Shown piece after piece: positions 37,324 to 49,690 of a stretch of 64,000 nt of DNA (position 1 is the first letter of the stretch; each line of letters starts with the position of its first letter). Source of the stretch: Sipunculus nudus (lineage: Eukaryota; Annelida; Sipuncula; Golfingiida; Sipunculidae); the NCBI GenBank assembly GCA_026874595.1, contig CM049309.1:96062723-96126722 (forward strand), written 5' to 3'. The position numbers were made by a program, and so were the translations under genes. A model generated the notes under the pieces. That model worked only from the letters and a program-made list of their open reading frames with translations. It ran no database searches and was not told where the DNA came from.

Positions 37324-37680
37324 TTACTACAGATGCATATTGAATGCCAAATTATAATATAGATACATCTCACTGATGGCAAAATCTTGAATTAAGTTGA
37401 GTTTGGATACCTATTATTTATAATCCATGTACAGCCGTCTTTATATACCCACAGAGAGCTGTATACCTGTGATTGTAAACATTGCCTGGCATGAGGCATA
37501 TCTAAAATCATAAATCTACATTTTTTAAAAGCTTTTAATAAACATTCTTGTCAATATTAACCACAGATAACCTGAAATCTAAATGTCTATAGGCATGATG
37601 TAATGGATGCTGATAAACAGGTGCCAGGCTAGATGTATCTGCTTCACACAGTTTACATATATGGTAAAATGACTTTATTC
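37324..37680 (+). repeat. Repeat K, copy 1
   Basis: It begins TTACTACAGATGC directly after F2. About 350 bp are shared with 49336-49690, including ATAATCCATGTACAGCC and CCACAGATAACCTGAAATCT. Confidence 0.7.
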
Positions 37681-38697
37681 AATCTCTATAATTCAGCCAA
37701 AATTCATTCTCTGGAACCATAAAAGACAATTTTTATAGGAATTATTAAGGGGATTAATCTTGTAAAATATTAAACAAATTGGCCTCAGTGGCCTCAGTCA
37801 AAAAACGTTTTACAGGTTTATAACTCTTAAGGGAAAATACAGCAAAATGGCTAAGTTAAGCTTCTCATAACTCAGCCAAAAATCACTGAACCAAAACCAT
37901 TTGAATAAACTTGAATTATCAACATCTGAGGATAATTAATGTGTGAGATTTAAGAATTTGACCCAGGGGATTTTGAGAAGACGATCTTTGTAGCCACTTA
38001 GCTAAAATGGCATGTTTTGGCATATGACTAAATTCAGCTTTCCATAACTCAGCCTAAATTCACTGAACTGAGACCATTTATACAAATTTCAGAAAGCACT
38101 ACCCTAGGATCATTTCTGTGCAATATTAAACAATTTGGCCATATGGTTTCAGAGAAGAAGTTTTTTGTAGCCATCAGTATGATACGGGCACTGATGACCC
38201 CCATACAAAAAAGGCTGATGCAGGTGGCGCCACCAATACCTCAATTTCAGATATGACTCATGTGACAAACATTGGCAAAAATTTGGTGATGATAGCTCCA
38301 GCCATTTCTGAGATTGTAATTTTACTATGCTTTTATGGACAGATGACTAAGTTCAACTTCCTGTAACTCGGCCAAAAATCACCGAACTTAAACCATTCGA
38401 AGAAACTTGAGAAAGATTGTTCTAGGAATCATTTCTGTGAAATATTGGACAATTTGGCTGGACAGTTTCGGAGAAGAAGATTTTTAAAGCTTTTTTAGCT
38501 TTTTCCAAATAAAATCTAAGAAAATGCAGTTAGCCAAGAATAAGCAAAATCCGATTGAGTTTTTTTGATGACTAATTTTTTGCATATAATTTTGTGATGC
38601 TTACTCTTGCCGTTTTCAAGATAGTATGGGTTAACATACAGACTACAGATGCCAGACGATGCCACACCATCACATAAGCTGACAGGTTCGCTAAAAA
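37681..38697 (+). mobile_element. Family F element, 3' part F7
   Basis: Repeated modules AACTCAGCCAAAAATCACTG (about 37690, 37870, 38045, 38365), one GGTGGCGCCACC (38223), and the F 3' end ACATAAGCTGACAGGTTCGC-TAAAAA. No F 5' end precedes it; it runs straight on from repeat K. Confidence 0.65.
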
Positions 38698-39064
38698 TTG
38701 CATTATATTTGGGCCCATAACTTCAAAACAATATTCAATACTGACCTTATTTCTGGTATGTTCATATAAAATGTATGGAAGAATTTGAATACTAAATATG
38801 ATCAAAAACAGATCAGTGGTTGTGATATAAGACAGCCTTGAAGTGTAACAATGGTTTTTTATGGAAAACAGAGGTTTTTCCTTAATACCTGGAAGGAATG
38901 AAGGCCAAGTGACCCAATTTTTGGTATGGAATGAGACTTTGGAGACATCTAACTTTATGAAAAATTTTAGATTCATAGGTATAATGGTTTCAAAACATGC
39001 CCTGTTAACGGAAAGACAGACGGCCGACCGACAAAGGACCATGACTATAGCTCAGATGACTCAT
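38698..39064 (+). mobile_element. Repeat J, copy 1, with A-like 3' end
   Basis: Shares GGTTTTTCCTTAATACCTGG-type sequence with 61960-62215. It ends with a GGAAAGACAGACGGCCGACCG tract, then GACTATAGCTCAGATGACTC, the same 3' box as family A. The 156-residue minus-strand frame (39042-38572) lies in this repeat and is not a gene. Confidence 0.6.
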
Positions 39065-39659
39065 AGTCATGATGGCTCAGCTGTCAAAGGTATTTGGGCC
39101 AGGTGACGACATTATAGGGGTACTGACGTCCCATATAATATTTTTCATTTTTCAAATAAATACTGTTTTTCATACCTTTATATGAACATTTTATATATTC
39201 TACTACCTTATTAGGCGGTGACCTTTATAAAAGAGTTCATTTATTACCAAACTTATTTTTCCTCTTCACCTGCAAAGAAAATCTCAAACTGCAGTCATTC
39301 ATACAATGCCCTCATACACAAAATAAAAGCATCTACAAATCAGTATCACTATTTTTCAAAACTTCACACAACCATCGCTAAAAGATGGTTGTTTTTTCTG
39401 AATTTTCCTGAAGGTGCTGTGAAGGCAAACACTTGTATACAGGGCACAGTGTTAAATTAGAGGGTTGTAATGCTCTTTGGAAGTTGGCTGATTGGGTTGG
39501 GGGAGTGGGTTGCTTATAAGGGTATAAAAACATTTGGAAAAATTAAATTTTGAAAGCGCCCGGGGCACTTATTATGTCGATTACAGTTTATATATATGTC
39601 TCCTCTCCCTTTGTCCCCGTGTAACCTAATTTAAGGGAAAATGTATGTACTAGTTTAAA
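39065..39659. other. Low-copy DNA, nothing recognised
   Basis: The 80-residue frame at 39218-39460 has no recognisable family or splice context. Confidence 0.4.
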
Positions 39660-39917
39660 AGGTGTGGGGTTTACTAAAATCTTAGAAATCTGAAGATTCA
39701 ACCTTGAAGATGAAGGTCAAGTTCACCAGTTTTCAATCTCATTTGAGAACTTGGTTGAAACAACTTGTGTATCAAATTTGAGGAAATAATATCCAATGTT
39801 TCAAATGTTAAGGGGTTCACACATTTTTATATTTCGGCTATATGACCTTGAAGATTAAGGTCAAGATCATCAGTTTTCAAACTCATCTGAAATATTGGTA
39901 GAAACAATTCAAATTTG
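39660..39917. repeat. Degenerate module preceding F3
   Basis: Two copies of a GACCTTGAAGATTAAGGTCA / CAGTTTTCAA module about 130 bp apart, related to 34640-34800 and 50500-50560. Confidence 0.5.
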
Positions 39918-41690
39918 AACAATGCCTACAGGCCTAATGCGAACCTGTGCAAAGTTTGGGAGTTTGAATGGAGGTTTATTTTTAAAATCTAATATTGATC
40001 CTGCATGTCTACCTTAGTCATTATGATTTCAGCAAAATGGACGTTTCAGCCCCGAAAGTTTCAGACTAGGACATTTTAAAACTAAAATATGGGTAGTTGA
40101 CTATGTGTATCGGCAGAAATCAGAGTAGGACGGGTGAAGTGAGGCACGCATTAAGTGGCAAGGGGAATAGAGTGAGGTGTGCTGCATATTAGCATGGATG
40201 TCTGCAGCGTAAACCTGAATGTAGGTGGTGCCACCTGTCATAAAATCAAGAAAATTGTCAAGGATGTATAAACCTGCAAAATCTCAGGTTGATATGTCAA
40301 ACCACTGCTGAGATATGAGTGATTTTATCCCAAGGCAGATGAACAGATGGACGCTGTGCATAAGTGGTTGCAGGTGGCGCCACCAGTTTAGCCTATGATG
40401 AAGAGCTATGTGAGATCTATACACATGCAAAATTTTGGCCCAATCGGTCAAACAGTTCCCCAGATATGAGCTTGGATGTTTGCAGCGTACACTTGAATGA
40501 AGGTGGTGCCATCTGTCATAAAATCAAGAGAGCTGTGCAGGATGTATAAACCTGCAAGATTTCAGGTGGAAAAGTCAAACCACTGCTGAGATATGAGTGA
40601 TTTTATCACAAGGCAGATGAACAGATGGACACAGTGCATAAATGGTTGCAGGTGGCACCACTTGTTTTGCCTATGATGAAAAGCTATGTGAGATCTATAC
40701 ACATGCAAAATTTTGGCCAAATGGGTCAAACAGTTCCCCAGATATGAGCCTGGATATCTGCAGAGTAAACGTGAATGTAGGTGGCGCCACCTGTCATAAA
40801 ATTGATAAAGCTGTCCAGGATGTATAAACCTGCAAAATTTCAGGTTGAAAAGTCAAACCACTTCTGAGATATGAGTGATTTTATCCCAAGGCAGATGAAC
40901 AGATGGATGCTGTGCATAGGTGGTTGCAGGTGGCGCCACCAGTTTTGCCTATGATGAAGAGCTATGTGAGATCTATACACATGCAAAATTTAGGTCAAAT
41001 TTGTCAAATGGTTCCCCAGGTATGAGCTTAGATGTCTGCAGAGTATACGTGAATGAAGGTGGTGCCAGCTGTCATAAAATCAAGAAAGCTGTCCAGGATG
41101 TATCAACCTGCAAAATTTCAGGTGGAAAAGTCAAACCACTGCTGAGATATGAGTGATTTTATCACAAGGCAGGTGAACGGATGGACACTGTGCATAAATG
41201 GTTGCAGGTGGCACCACCTGTTTTGCCTATGATGAAGAGCTATGTGAGATCTATACACATGCAAAATTTTGGCCCAATCGTTCAAACGGTTCCCGAGATA
41301 TAAGCTTGGATGTCTGCAGAGTAAATGTGAATGTGGGTAGCGCCACCTGTCATATAATCGAGAAAGCTGTCCAGGATGTATAAATTTGCAAAAATTCTGG
41401 TGGATAAGTCAAACCATTTCTGAGATATGAGTGATTTTATCCCAAGGCAGATGAACAGAATGCTGTGCATAAGTGGTTGCAGGTGGCGCTACCAGTTTTG
41501 CCTATGATGAAGAACTATGGGAGATCTATACACATGCAAAATTTTGGCCCAATCGTTCAAACGGTTCCCGAGATATGAGCTTGGATGTCTGTAGAGTAGG
41601 TAGCACCACCTGTCATAAAATAGAGAAAGCTGTCCAGGATGTATAAACCTGCAAAATTTCAGGTGGAAAAGTCAAACCACTGCTGTGATA
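39918..41690 (+). mobile_element. Family F/B composite F3, 3' truncated
   Basis: It starts AACAATGCCTACAGGCC-TAATGCGAACCTGTG. At 40083 a B-type start (CTAAAATATGGG) begins a run of 278-bp dimers. ATGGTTGCAGGTGGC recurs at 40364, 40642, 40920 and 41198, exactly 278 bp apart, and again near 41475 with AAGTGG in place of AAATGG. Palindromes GGTGGCGCCACC sit at 40373, 40780 and 40929. Neither the F nor the B 3' end is present; the array stops at about 41690. The 61-codon frames repeating here are repeat by-products. Confidence 0.72.
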
Positions 41691-42292
41691 TCAGGGATCT
41701 CCACTAGCCAATATAGCCTGGCGCATAGCCAGCCTTTCATTTCTCACTGCCAGCCTTTAATGTTACCCACCACTCTTTCATCTGTCCCTGCTACCCTCAC
41801 CCTGTCAATGCCAGACATACAGTGGTCAGGGGTAACAAGGACTGGCCTTACAGACTGACCCTGCAAAGTGTCTTGCTGGGTGTTTGTTATCCTGGAGTAA
41901 TTAAGCTGGTGTCAGTGCTGGGATCTTATCAACACAGCCAGTGACATTAGGTTACTGGATTGGTATAAGACAGCCCACTGCTGTAGAGAAGCCACAACTC
42001 CCTTGTTCCCTAATTGCTTTTTAAATACACAATGTCTGTTGGCATGGATATTCTTCAACATTGATACATATTCTGACTGTGGCTTGTAGGATGGTATATT
42101 CACTCAGTGTGCTGTCATAAAAGCTGGTCTTTATGTGTGGCTGATACAATAAATTTCTATATTTGCATTCTATTTGTTGTCTATTTTTCATATGACAGCT
42201 CATACAAACAAATTACACATGCCCTTCCTCTTGCTCTCAATGTTCTTACATGCATAAAAAAGCTATGCAGATTAAATTTTTAATCAGACAAT
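41691..42292. other. Low-copy DNA, no gene seen
   Basis: A CCAGCCTTT... duplication at 41700-41770 is the only internal structure. Minus-strand frames here overlap and lack support. Confidence 0.4.
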
Positions 42293-44613
42293 AAAAAAGG
42301 CCTACAGGCCTAATGCGAACCTGTGCAAAGTTTAGAAGTATGAATGGAGGTTTATTTTTAAAATTTAATATTGATCCTCCTAAGTCCTGCATATCTACCT
42401 TAGTCATTATGATTTCAGCAAAATGGACATTTCTGACCTGCAAGATTCGGACTAGGACATTTTAAAACCAGAATATGGGTAGTCAACAAGCCACTATGTG
42501 TATCCACAGAAATCAGAGTGGGACGGGTGAAGTGAGGCATGGATTAAGTGGCAAGGGGAATAGAGCGTGATGTGTTGCATATTAGCATGGATGTCTGCAG
42601 CTTAAACATGAATGTAGGTGGTGCCACCTGTCATAAAATCAAGAAAATTGTCCAGGATGTATAAACCTGCAAAATTTCAGGTGGATAAGTCAAACCACTG
42701 CTGAGATATGAGTGGTTTTATCCCAAGGCAGTTCAACAGATGGATGCTGTGCATAAGTGGTTGCAGGTCACAAAACCAGTTTTGCCTATGATGAAGAGCT
42801 ATGTGAGATCTATACACAAGCAAAATTTTGGCCCAATCGGTCAAACGGTTCCCGAGATATGAGCTAGGATGTCTACAGCGTAAACCTGAATGTAGGTGGC
42901 GCCACCTGTCATAAAATTGAGAAAGCTGTCCAGGATGTATAAACCTGCAAAATTTCAGGTGGATAAGTCAAACCACTGCTGAGATATGAGTGATTTTAAC
43001 CTAAGGTAGATGAACAGATGGATGCTGTGCATAAATGCTTGCAGGTAGCGCCACCAGTTTTGCCTATGATGAAGAGCTATGTGAGATCTATACACATGCA
43101 AAATTTTGGCCTAATCGGTGGAATGGTTCCCAAGATATGAGCTTGGATGTCTGCAGAGTAAATGTGAATGTAGGTGGCATCACCTGTCATAAAATCGAGA
43201 AAGCTGTCAAGGATGTAAAATACCTGCAAAATTTCAGGTGGAAAAGTCAAACCACTGCTGAGATATGAGTGATTTTAACCTAAGGCAGATGAACAGATGG
43301 ATGCTGTGCATAAATGCTTGCAGGTAGCACCACCAGTTTTGCCTATGATGAAGAGCTATGTGAGATCTATACACATGCAAAATTTTGGCCCAATCGGTCA
43401 AACAGTTCCCGAGATATGAGCTTGGATGTCTGCAGAGTAAATGCGAATGTAGGTGGCGCCACCTGTCATAAATTGAGAAAGCTGTCCAGGATGTATAAAC
43501 CTGCAAAATTTCAGGTGGAAAAGTCAAACCACTGCTGAGATATGAGTGATTTTATCCAAAGGCAGATCAACAGATGGACGCTGTGCATAAGTGGTTGCAC
43601 GTAGCCCCACCATTTTTAGTGTATGTTATAAAGCTATCAAAGGGCTACATTTGTGCAAAATTTTTAGCCTGATCGGTCAAACGGTTCCCGAGATATGTGG
43701 GGGTATGTGTAGAAACAGATGCACAAATGGACGCTGGGCAGCAAGGAAAGGTCAGAGGTCAACCAAAAATTAGGTTGCAGCAGTTCACATCAGTAACCTG
43801 ATGATAAACCCTGTTCACTTAAAATGCAAACCAAGTTTTTTCAAACAGGTGAGAGATATAGTTCCAATAATCTGGGAATTCTGCATCTAGTCATTGTGTC
43901 TAGACGCTGTGTCTAGACATCTAGACACATTGTCTAGACACCCGCAAGAGCCAGTCAGTTGCCATGGTAATGTCTGGACCCCACCTGTTTGTACTGAGTG
44001 ACCTCTTGACTTGGCTGCTGAAACTCAGCATGTTGTCAAATCTGTTTTCAAATACAGAAAGCCTTTTTCAATTGGCTACAATGCTTTTTTAAAACTGTAT
44101 TTACCCAATCTATTCTTATAAAACTGGCAGAACCCTACCATAGAATAATTCTTGTAAAATTTAAACCAATCAGCTTAACAGTTTCATCATAAATCAGTGT
44201 AAGCTAGAAGAGTTTAAAATTACATTTTCGCTTGTAAAAAAACACATTAATGTAGGTGGCGCCACCAATACCTCAATTTCAGATATGACATATGTGACAA
44301 ACCTTGGTATAAAATTTGGTGAATTTCTCAAACAAACTTGAGAGAGATTGTTCCAGTGATCATTTCTGTGACATACTAGACAATTTGGCTGGACAGTTTC
44401 AGAGAAGAATATTTTTAAAGCTTTTTCCCTATAAAATCTAAGAAAATGAAGTTAGAAAAAAATAAATAAAATCCGATAGAGATTTTCATATGACTGATTA
44501 TTTGCAAAAAATTTGGTGATGCTGGCTTCTGCTGTTTTTGAGATAGCTATGGTTAACGTACAGACGACACATGACGCTGCACCATCACATAAGCTCACAG
44601 GTTCGCTTAAAAA
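42293..44613 (+). mobile_element. Family F/B composite element, copy F4
   Basis: Starts GGCCTACAGGCCTAATGCG-AACCTGTG and ends CATAAGCTCACAGGTTCGC-TTAAAAA. A B start (CCAGAATATGGG) lies at about 42467, with 278-bp B dimers to about 43700. Then comes the F 3' half, shared with F1 down to the TCTAGACATCTAGACA palindrome (about 43915) and GGTGGCGCCACCAATACCTC (44257). It ends 218 bp past the RWDD3 poly(A) signal on the plus-strand side, so it is immediately downstream of that gene. Confidence 0.75.
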
Positions 44614-44831
44614 GCTGATTGGTTCAAATGGTATAGTGTTCACAAGAAATGACACAGAAGAATGTTACACCAAAGCCAACATCATCAAACACTATATCTC
44701 ACTTACAAGTAAGGGGAGACATAATAATGCAGGATTTTTAAGCTTACAGCTTACCAAATATAAAATAAATATTTTCAAATCTTGATTGAAAACATTAAAA
44801 CAAATTTTTTTTTAAATAAAAATTCATTTTT

Positions 44832-44837
44832 TTTATT
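44832..44837 (-). terminator. RWDD3: RWDD3 poly(A) signal
   Basis: AATAAA on the minus strand, 69 bases after the RWDD3 stop codon, followed by a T/A-rich stretch. It gives a short 3' untranslated region of roughly 90 bases. Confidence 0.7.
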
Positions 44838-44905
44838 GATTCTGTCTTTAGTAGATGAACATCAACAAGACATCACTTAGCAACAAAGCATGCACTTATC
44901 ACTGA

Positions 44906-45020
44906 CTACCTGTGCAAGCTTAACACATGGTCCTGGTATAATCCCTGCAGTCCTGCTTGTTCAAAGTGGTCACACACTCCTTGTAATGATTCCTCTTCAA
45001 TCACCTTAAAGTATTTAAAC
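44906..45020 (-). CDS. RWDD3: RWDD3 (RSUME) terminal coding exon
   Basis: Last coding exon: 115 bases encoding 37 residues and a TAG stop. It opens after the acceptor TTGCAG (45026-45021). Its first base G completes an Arg codon begun by the AG at the end of the preceding exon, so phases agree. The peptide (FKYFKVIEEESLQGV, then FEQAGLQGLY) corresponds to the C-terminal segment of vertebrate RWDD3, which has a similar short helix after a KRFLAFEV-like strand (remembered, not searched). The exon is far too short to be called alone; it is supported by the joined reading with the two upstream exons. A poly(A) signal follows 69 bases downstream. RWDD3 binds the SUMO E2 enzyme UBC9 and promotes SUMO conjugation. 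Confidence 0.88.
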
Positions 45021-45573
45021 CTGCAACTGAAAAAAAACAACATGTAAGAAAAGTCTGAAAACATTTTAATCATGCATTAAAGCATTTAATCTGAACAGTT
45101 ATTTTTAATGTAAAATTTTCAGAAAATTTACGGACACTTCAAAGTGTGTCTTAAAGAAAACCATTTTAAATAAATAACTATAACACATGTTTTGTGTTAT
45201 TAACACAACGCAATGACTAGATATGACCAAATTATTTAAGTCAAGTTCAAACTGGTATTGATTTATTTATCCAAACAATATTTTGAAATTCTACCCATAT
45301 TTTTCTGCTTAAAGCCTTATCTTAATTTCTGTGACAAATGTATGTCTGCTTTAACCAGATGAGTTTAGGAAATGTGATATTATCATAAACTGTAAATACA
45401 ACTTGAAACATCTGGCATTGGAGATGCCATAGTATCCCCAGACATTTGGCAGTTTGCGTAGATTAAGTTCAAGGTCACCTGTCTTCAAACTTGTCAAAGA
45501 TCATGGTTCAAACAAATGCTGTATCACACTTCAGGGAAAAGAATGCAGCACTTCACAAGTTATGGGAATCACA
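45021..45573. other. RWDD3 last intron, low-copy part
   Basis: AT-rich intron sequence. Its last 130 bp resemble the degenerate GGTCACC/CTTCAAACTT module that precedes other F copies. Confidence 0.55.
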
Positions 45574-46422
45574 AACAAGGCCTACAGGCCTAATGCAAAC
45601 CTATGCAATGTGATTACACCAGGTATAATGCTTCAATGTTGGACCATTACTTTTCAAGAACATGTGTCACATGTCTATGAACAATGCAAGTATGAAACAC
45701 TTTGAACAAGAAAAAATTACACAAACATCACTGCTGAAATTCTGGCATGGATGCACACAATACAAAAATGATTGTAGCTGGCACCACCAGTCTTGTTTAC
45801 AACAAAGAGATATATACATATGCCCAATGTCAGACTGACATGTCAAACCCCTCCTGTGAAATTAGCTGGGACATACACTGTGCACAAATTATTGTTGAAG
45901 GCACCACCTGTCTTGTACACATCAAAGACACAAAGACAGGTCAAAATATCAGGCAAATACATCGAATGTCCCTTGAGTTTGATGCACTGGGCTGAACAGG
46001 CTTAGGTGAGTAAGGCAGTTGCTCCGAGTGAACTGTGACAAATTGTTGGCTCAAGCTACTGCACTGAGTGAACTCGTGGCTAGACTGAATGAACTTTTGA
46101 CCTGTACCTGGCTGCACTGAGTGAACTCTTGACCTGTTGCATAATCTGACACAGTTGGCAGTCTGCCAAAGCTATAAATAGATCCAGGCTGCCAAATCTG
46201 ATGTACTGGGCAGTCTGCCAATGCTATAAATAGAACGCAGCTACATCATCTTGGCTAATGGCCAACATCAAGGCACTGGCAATCTGCCAATGGTAAACCA
46301 AGTGCTGCCATCTGTACACAAAAGTGGTCCCTACTTGAAATAACTTTGATATAAATTTTCCCAATACAAAATGCTTTTCAGCTGACTTTTTTATAAAAAA
46401 TAAATCAGGAATATATGAAAAA
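45574..46422 (+). mobile_element. Family F element, 5' part F5
   Basis: Starts AACAAGGCCTACAGGCC-TAATGCAAACC and matches F2 through the CACTGAGTGAACTCTTGACC / GGCAGTCTGCCAAAGC modules (46010-46290). It is interrupted at 46423 by a B element. No F 3' end follows. It lies within the last RWDD3 intron. Confidence 0.68.
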
Positions 46423-46745
46423 CTAGAATACGGGTAGTTGACAAGCAACTACGTGTATTCGCCAAAATCAGAGTGGAATGGGTGAAGTGAGGAATGAATT
46501 GAGTGGCAAAGGGAAAAGAGTGAGGTGTGTTGCATATTAGCATGGATGTCTGCAGCCGAATTGTGTATGTAGGTTGGGCCACCTACCACAAAATCCAGAA
46601 AGCTGTCCAAGTTGTATACATATGCAAAATTTTAGGCAGATAAGTCAAACTAATACATGTATATGAGTGATTTTATCCAACAGCAGACAAACAGAAGGAC
46701 TTGTGCAAAAATGGTGGCAGGGGGTGCCACCAATTTTGTGTATGA

Positions 46746-48221
46746 TTAACACATTCGCTGACAATGACGTGTATACATGTCATTTATTATGATTCCCCCA
46801 GTGCCAAGCACGTGTATACACGTCATTTTTTTATAAGCCATTTTCAGCAGGAATTCTCATAAATTTTTCAATAAATTCTTTGCAGATGAGTAGTAGTTCA
46901 TTTTATAATAGTCTCACAGTATGAAAATGAATTATTTGTTATTTAACAGTGCGCTGCATCATTCGAAAGCAGGAAAGATGTGTAGATGGTGACAAGATCC
47001 ACCGCTCCGGTCCATTGCCGTGAAATAACTTTGCGAATCGCTTCAGTTTGAAGTCGATTCCTTGTAATAATACTAGTTTGAATCAAATGAAAGCGAGGAT
47101 CGTAAAAATATGTAGCTAGTTTTATATTAGAGCATGTTTTGGCCACTTATTTACGACAGACCCGGTTGGGAGACAGAGGTGTTATAGATTGCACTTTAGG
47201 TGTGAACTCAAGAAAGCAAGGCGTAAGGTCGTTCAGGTTTATTGCCCCGCGAGGACAGGGTATTGTGCAATCAACAACAAAGGGCATGTGCCACATGACT
47301 GACACACAGATCGGCAGGTTAATCAGAACGCGGCTGCTAATGATTCTTTTGGCCTATTTCTTGTTCCTTATTTACTTATATATAGATATATGCATATTTT
47401 AGTAACTTCACAAACAAGTCCAGGTAAATTGCAAAACAGGAATAATCTCCGTGTTTCGTGTGACTGTTACAATGACGAGGTCAATTGCATCAAGGCTCGC
47501 ATGTCGGTATATATAAACAGTCTATGACTATGTTTGAAAATTACATATTTTTTTTATAATTATATTGATTGGTAGAATCGCTGTGTTTGTTATGGAAGTG
47601 TAAAAAATGTATGTTTGAACACTAAAACTACATGTTTGTAAAAAAAAAAACACCACGTAGGTTCGAATTCACATGGTTAGCTGTGTGGCACATGTGGACT
47701 ACTTGTTCTAACAACTACGCCATTCTGGCTCTGCCGTTAGTTTTTGTGTTTATGGTAATATCACAAAATTGTACAAATCGATCGTGCCCGAAAATGCAGT
47801 ACCGGTATAAAATTTATTTTGGTAAGACATAGGCCTATATATGTCAGTGACTCTCAGTCATTTGACTCTTCCAAATTCAGCATTTGTGCCAACATACACA
47901 TTTTCATTTAGTTCATCATTTACAATAAATAAATTATAAAGATCTTTATTTGAATCAGTTGTTAGCTTTATGCTGGTGTCAATGTTGACGCTATGAGACC
48001 AGTCCACCGGCGCAATGCTTCGACTACTATCGACATTTGGCTCAGTGCCCAACTTCACATCTCTCCCGAGTTTTATTGCCCCTGTGTAATCCAAAGTCAC
48101 ACTTTCTTATCAGGTAATTAGCACCTAGTATTGGTACCACTGCAGCTCTTGGGGCTGCTGGGGTCCCTCTGTATGGCCCTGGCACCGGGGGTGAACATCG
48201 GCTTGGTAGTGAATGTGTTAA
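46746..48221. mobile_element. piggyBac-like DNA transposon, degenerate
   Basis: It is flanked on both sides by TTAA (46746-46749 and 48218-48221), replacing the ATAA/TTAA of a B module, as expected for the piggyBac superfamily. The ends are inverted: CACATTCGCTGACAA, and at the other end CACATTCACTACCAA read inward (about 13 of 16 match). CCCCCAGTGCCA and CCCCCGGTGCCA are a second inverted pair further in. The left end carries two dyads, GACGTGTATACATGTC and CACGTGTATACACGTC. At 1.47 kb it is too short to hold an intact transposase of the usual 550-600 residues. Confidence 0.75.
47858..48100 (-). pseudogene. Possible piggyBac transposase N-terminal remnant
   Basis: An 80-codon open stretch on the minus strand inside the piggyBac-like element. 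The segment DLYNLFIVNDELNENVYVGT then NAEFGRV resembles the region near the start of the piggyBac transposase core, where families show 'LFFTDELLxxIVxxTNxYA'. It ends at a stop soon after. No catalytic Asp region is present. The resemblance is from memory and partial; the element context is the main support. Confidence 0.4.
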
Positions 48222-49335
48222 GAGCTATGTGAGATCTATACACATGCAAAATTTCAGGGGGGTATGTCCAACCAGTCCTGAGATATAAGCTTGAATGTCT
48301 GCAATGTTAACATAAATGTAGTTGGCACCACCTGCAAAAATAAACAAGAAAGCTATCCAGGATGAATAGACACGCAAAATTTTAGGCAGATAAGTCAAAC
48401 CACTACTGAGATATGAGATTTTAGCCCATGGCAGACAAAATTGGTTGCAGGTGGCCCCTCCAGTTTTGTGTATGATAAAGAGCTATGTGAGATCTATATA
48501 CATGCAAAGTTTTGGCCAAATCGGTCAAATGGTTCCCAAGATATGAGCTTAGATGTCTGCAGCATAAATTAGAATGTAGGTTGCGAAACCTGTCATAAAA
48601 TCAAGAAAGCTGTCCAGAATATATAAACCTTGAAAATTTCAGTGGATAAGACAAACCACTGCCGAGATATGAGTGATTTTATCCCAAGGCAGATGAACAA
48701 ATGGAAGCTTTGCAAAAATGGTTGCAGGTGGCTCTACCATTTTTGCAGATGATGAAGACCTATGTGAGATCTATACACATGCAAAATTTTGGCCCAATTG
48801 GTCAGACGGTTCCCGAGATACGAGCTTGGATGTTTGCAGGGTTAACATGAATGTAGGTGGCGCCACCTGTCATAAAATCACGAAAGCTATCCAGGATGTA
48901 TAAACCTGCAAAATTTCAGGTGGATAAGTCCAACCAATGCAGAGATTTAAGTGATTTTATCCCAAGGCAGGTGAACAGATGGAAGCTGTGCAAAAATGGT
49001 TGCAGGTGGCGCCACCATTTTTAATATATGTTATAAAGCTATCTAAGGGCTACATTTGTGCAAATTTTTTAGCCTGATTGATCAAACCATTCCCAAGATA
49101 TGTGGGTTTATGTGTGGAAACAGACGCACAAATGGATGATGGGAAGAGAGGAAAGGTCAGAGTTCAACACCAATTGGTTAGGCACCAGTTCACATGTGAA
49201 CTGATAACTGGTGAAAGTTTCAGAAATATCAGTCCAGTAGTCTCAGAGGAGTTCTCCGGAAATGAACGCTGTGGCAGTGGCGGAACACCCGGTAAAAAAA
49301 ATAGTATCTGCAAAACTTTGTTTTGGCATATACAA

Positions 49336-49690
49336 TTACTACAGATGCAAACTGAATGCAAAATTATAATTAAGATACATCTCACTGAATACCAATCATT
49401 TATAATCCATGTACAGCCTTCTTTATACAGCCATAGAGGGCTGAATATCCATGATTGTAACATATGCCTGAATTGATAATTTAAAAATATAAATATAATT
49501 TTTTAAAAAGATTTTAAAAAACATTCTTGTTAATATTAACCACAGATAACCTGAAATCTAAATGTCTAGTGGCATGATGTAATAGAGGCTGATAAACTGG
49601 TGCCATGCTAAATGTAACAGCATCATACAGCAAACATATATTGTAAAATGACTCAATTCAATCTCCATAACTCAATCAAAAATCATTCAT
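49336..49690 (+). repeat. Repeat K, copy 2
   Basis: It begins TTACTACAGATGC directly after B3 and matches 37324-37680 up to the CATAACTCA..CAAAAATCATTC phrase. It then runs into H units. Confidence 0.7.

Larger units (their letters stand above)
46423..49335 (+). mobile_element. Family B element, copy B3, split by a piggyBac-like insert
   Basis: It starts CTAGAATACGGGTAGTTG and ends GTTTTGGCATATACAA. Between are B modules (46560-46745, then 48222-49300) with GGTGGCGCCACC at 48857 and 49006. At 46746-48221 a foreign segment breaks the phrase TGTATGAT(T)AAGAGCTATG. Removing that segment gives a B copy of about 1.44 kb, close to B1 (1.59 kb) and B4 (1.17 kb). Confidence 0.78.

Noticed and set aside
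38572-39042. 156-codon minus-strand frame
   Set aside because: It lies in repeat J, whose second copy (61960-62211) breaks the frame, and matches no family I know.
46780-46830. Hairpin GACGTGTATACATGTC region as a regulatory RNA
   Set aside because: It is at the end of a piggyBac-like element, where such dyads are more simply terminal binding sites.
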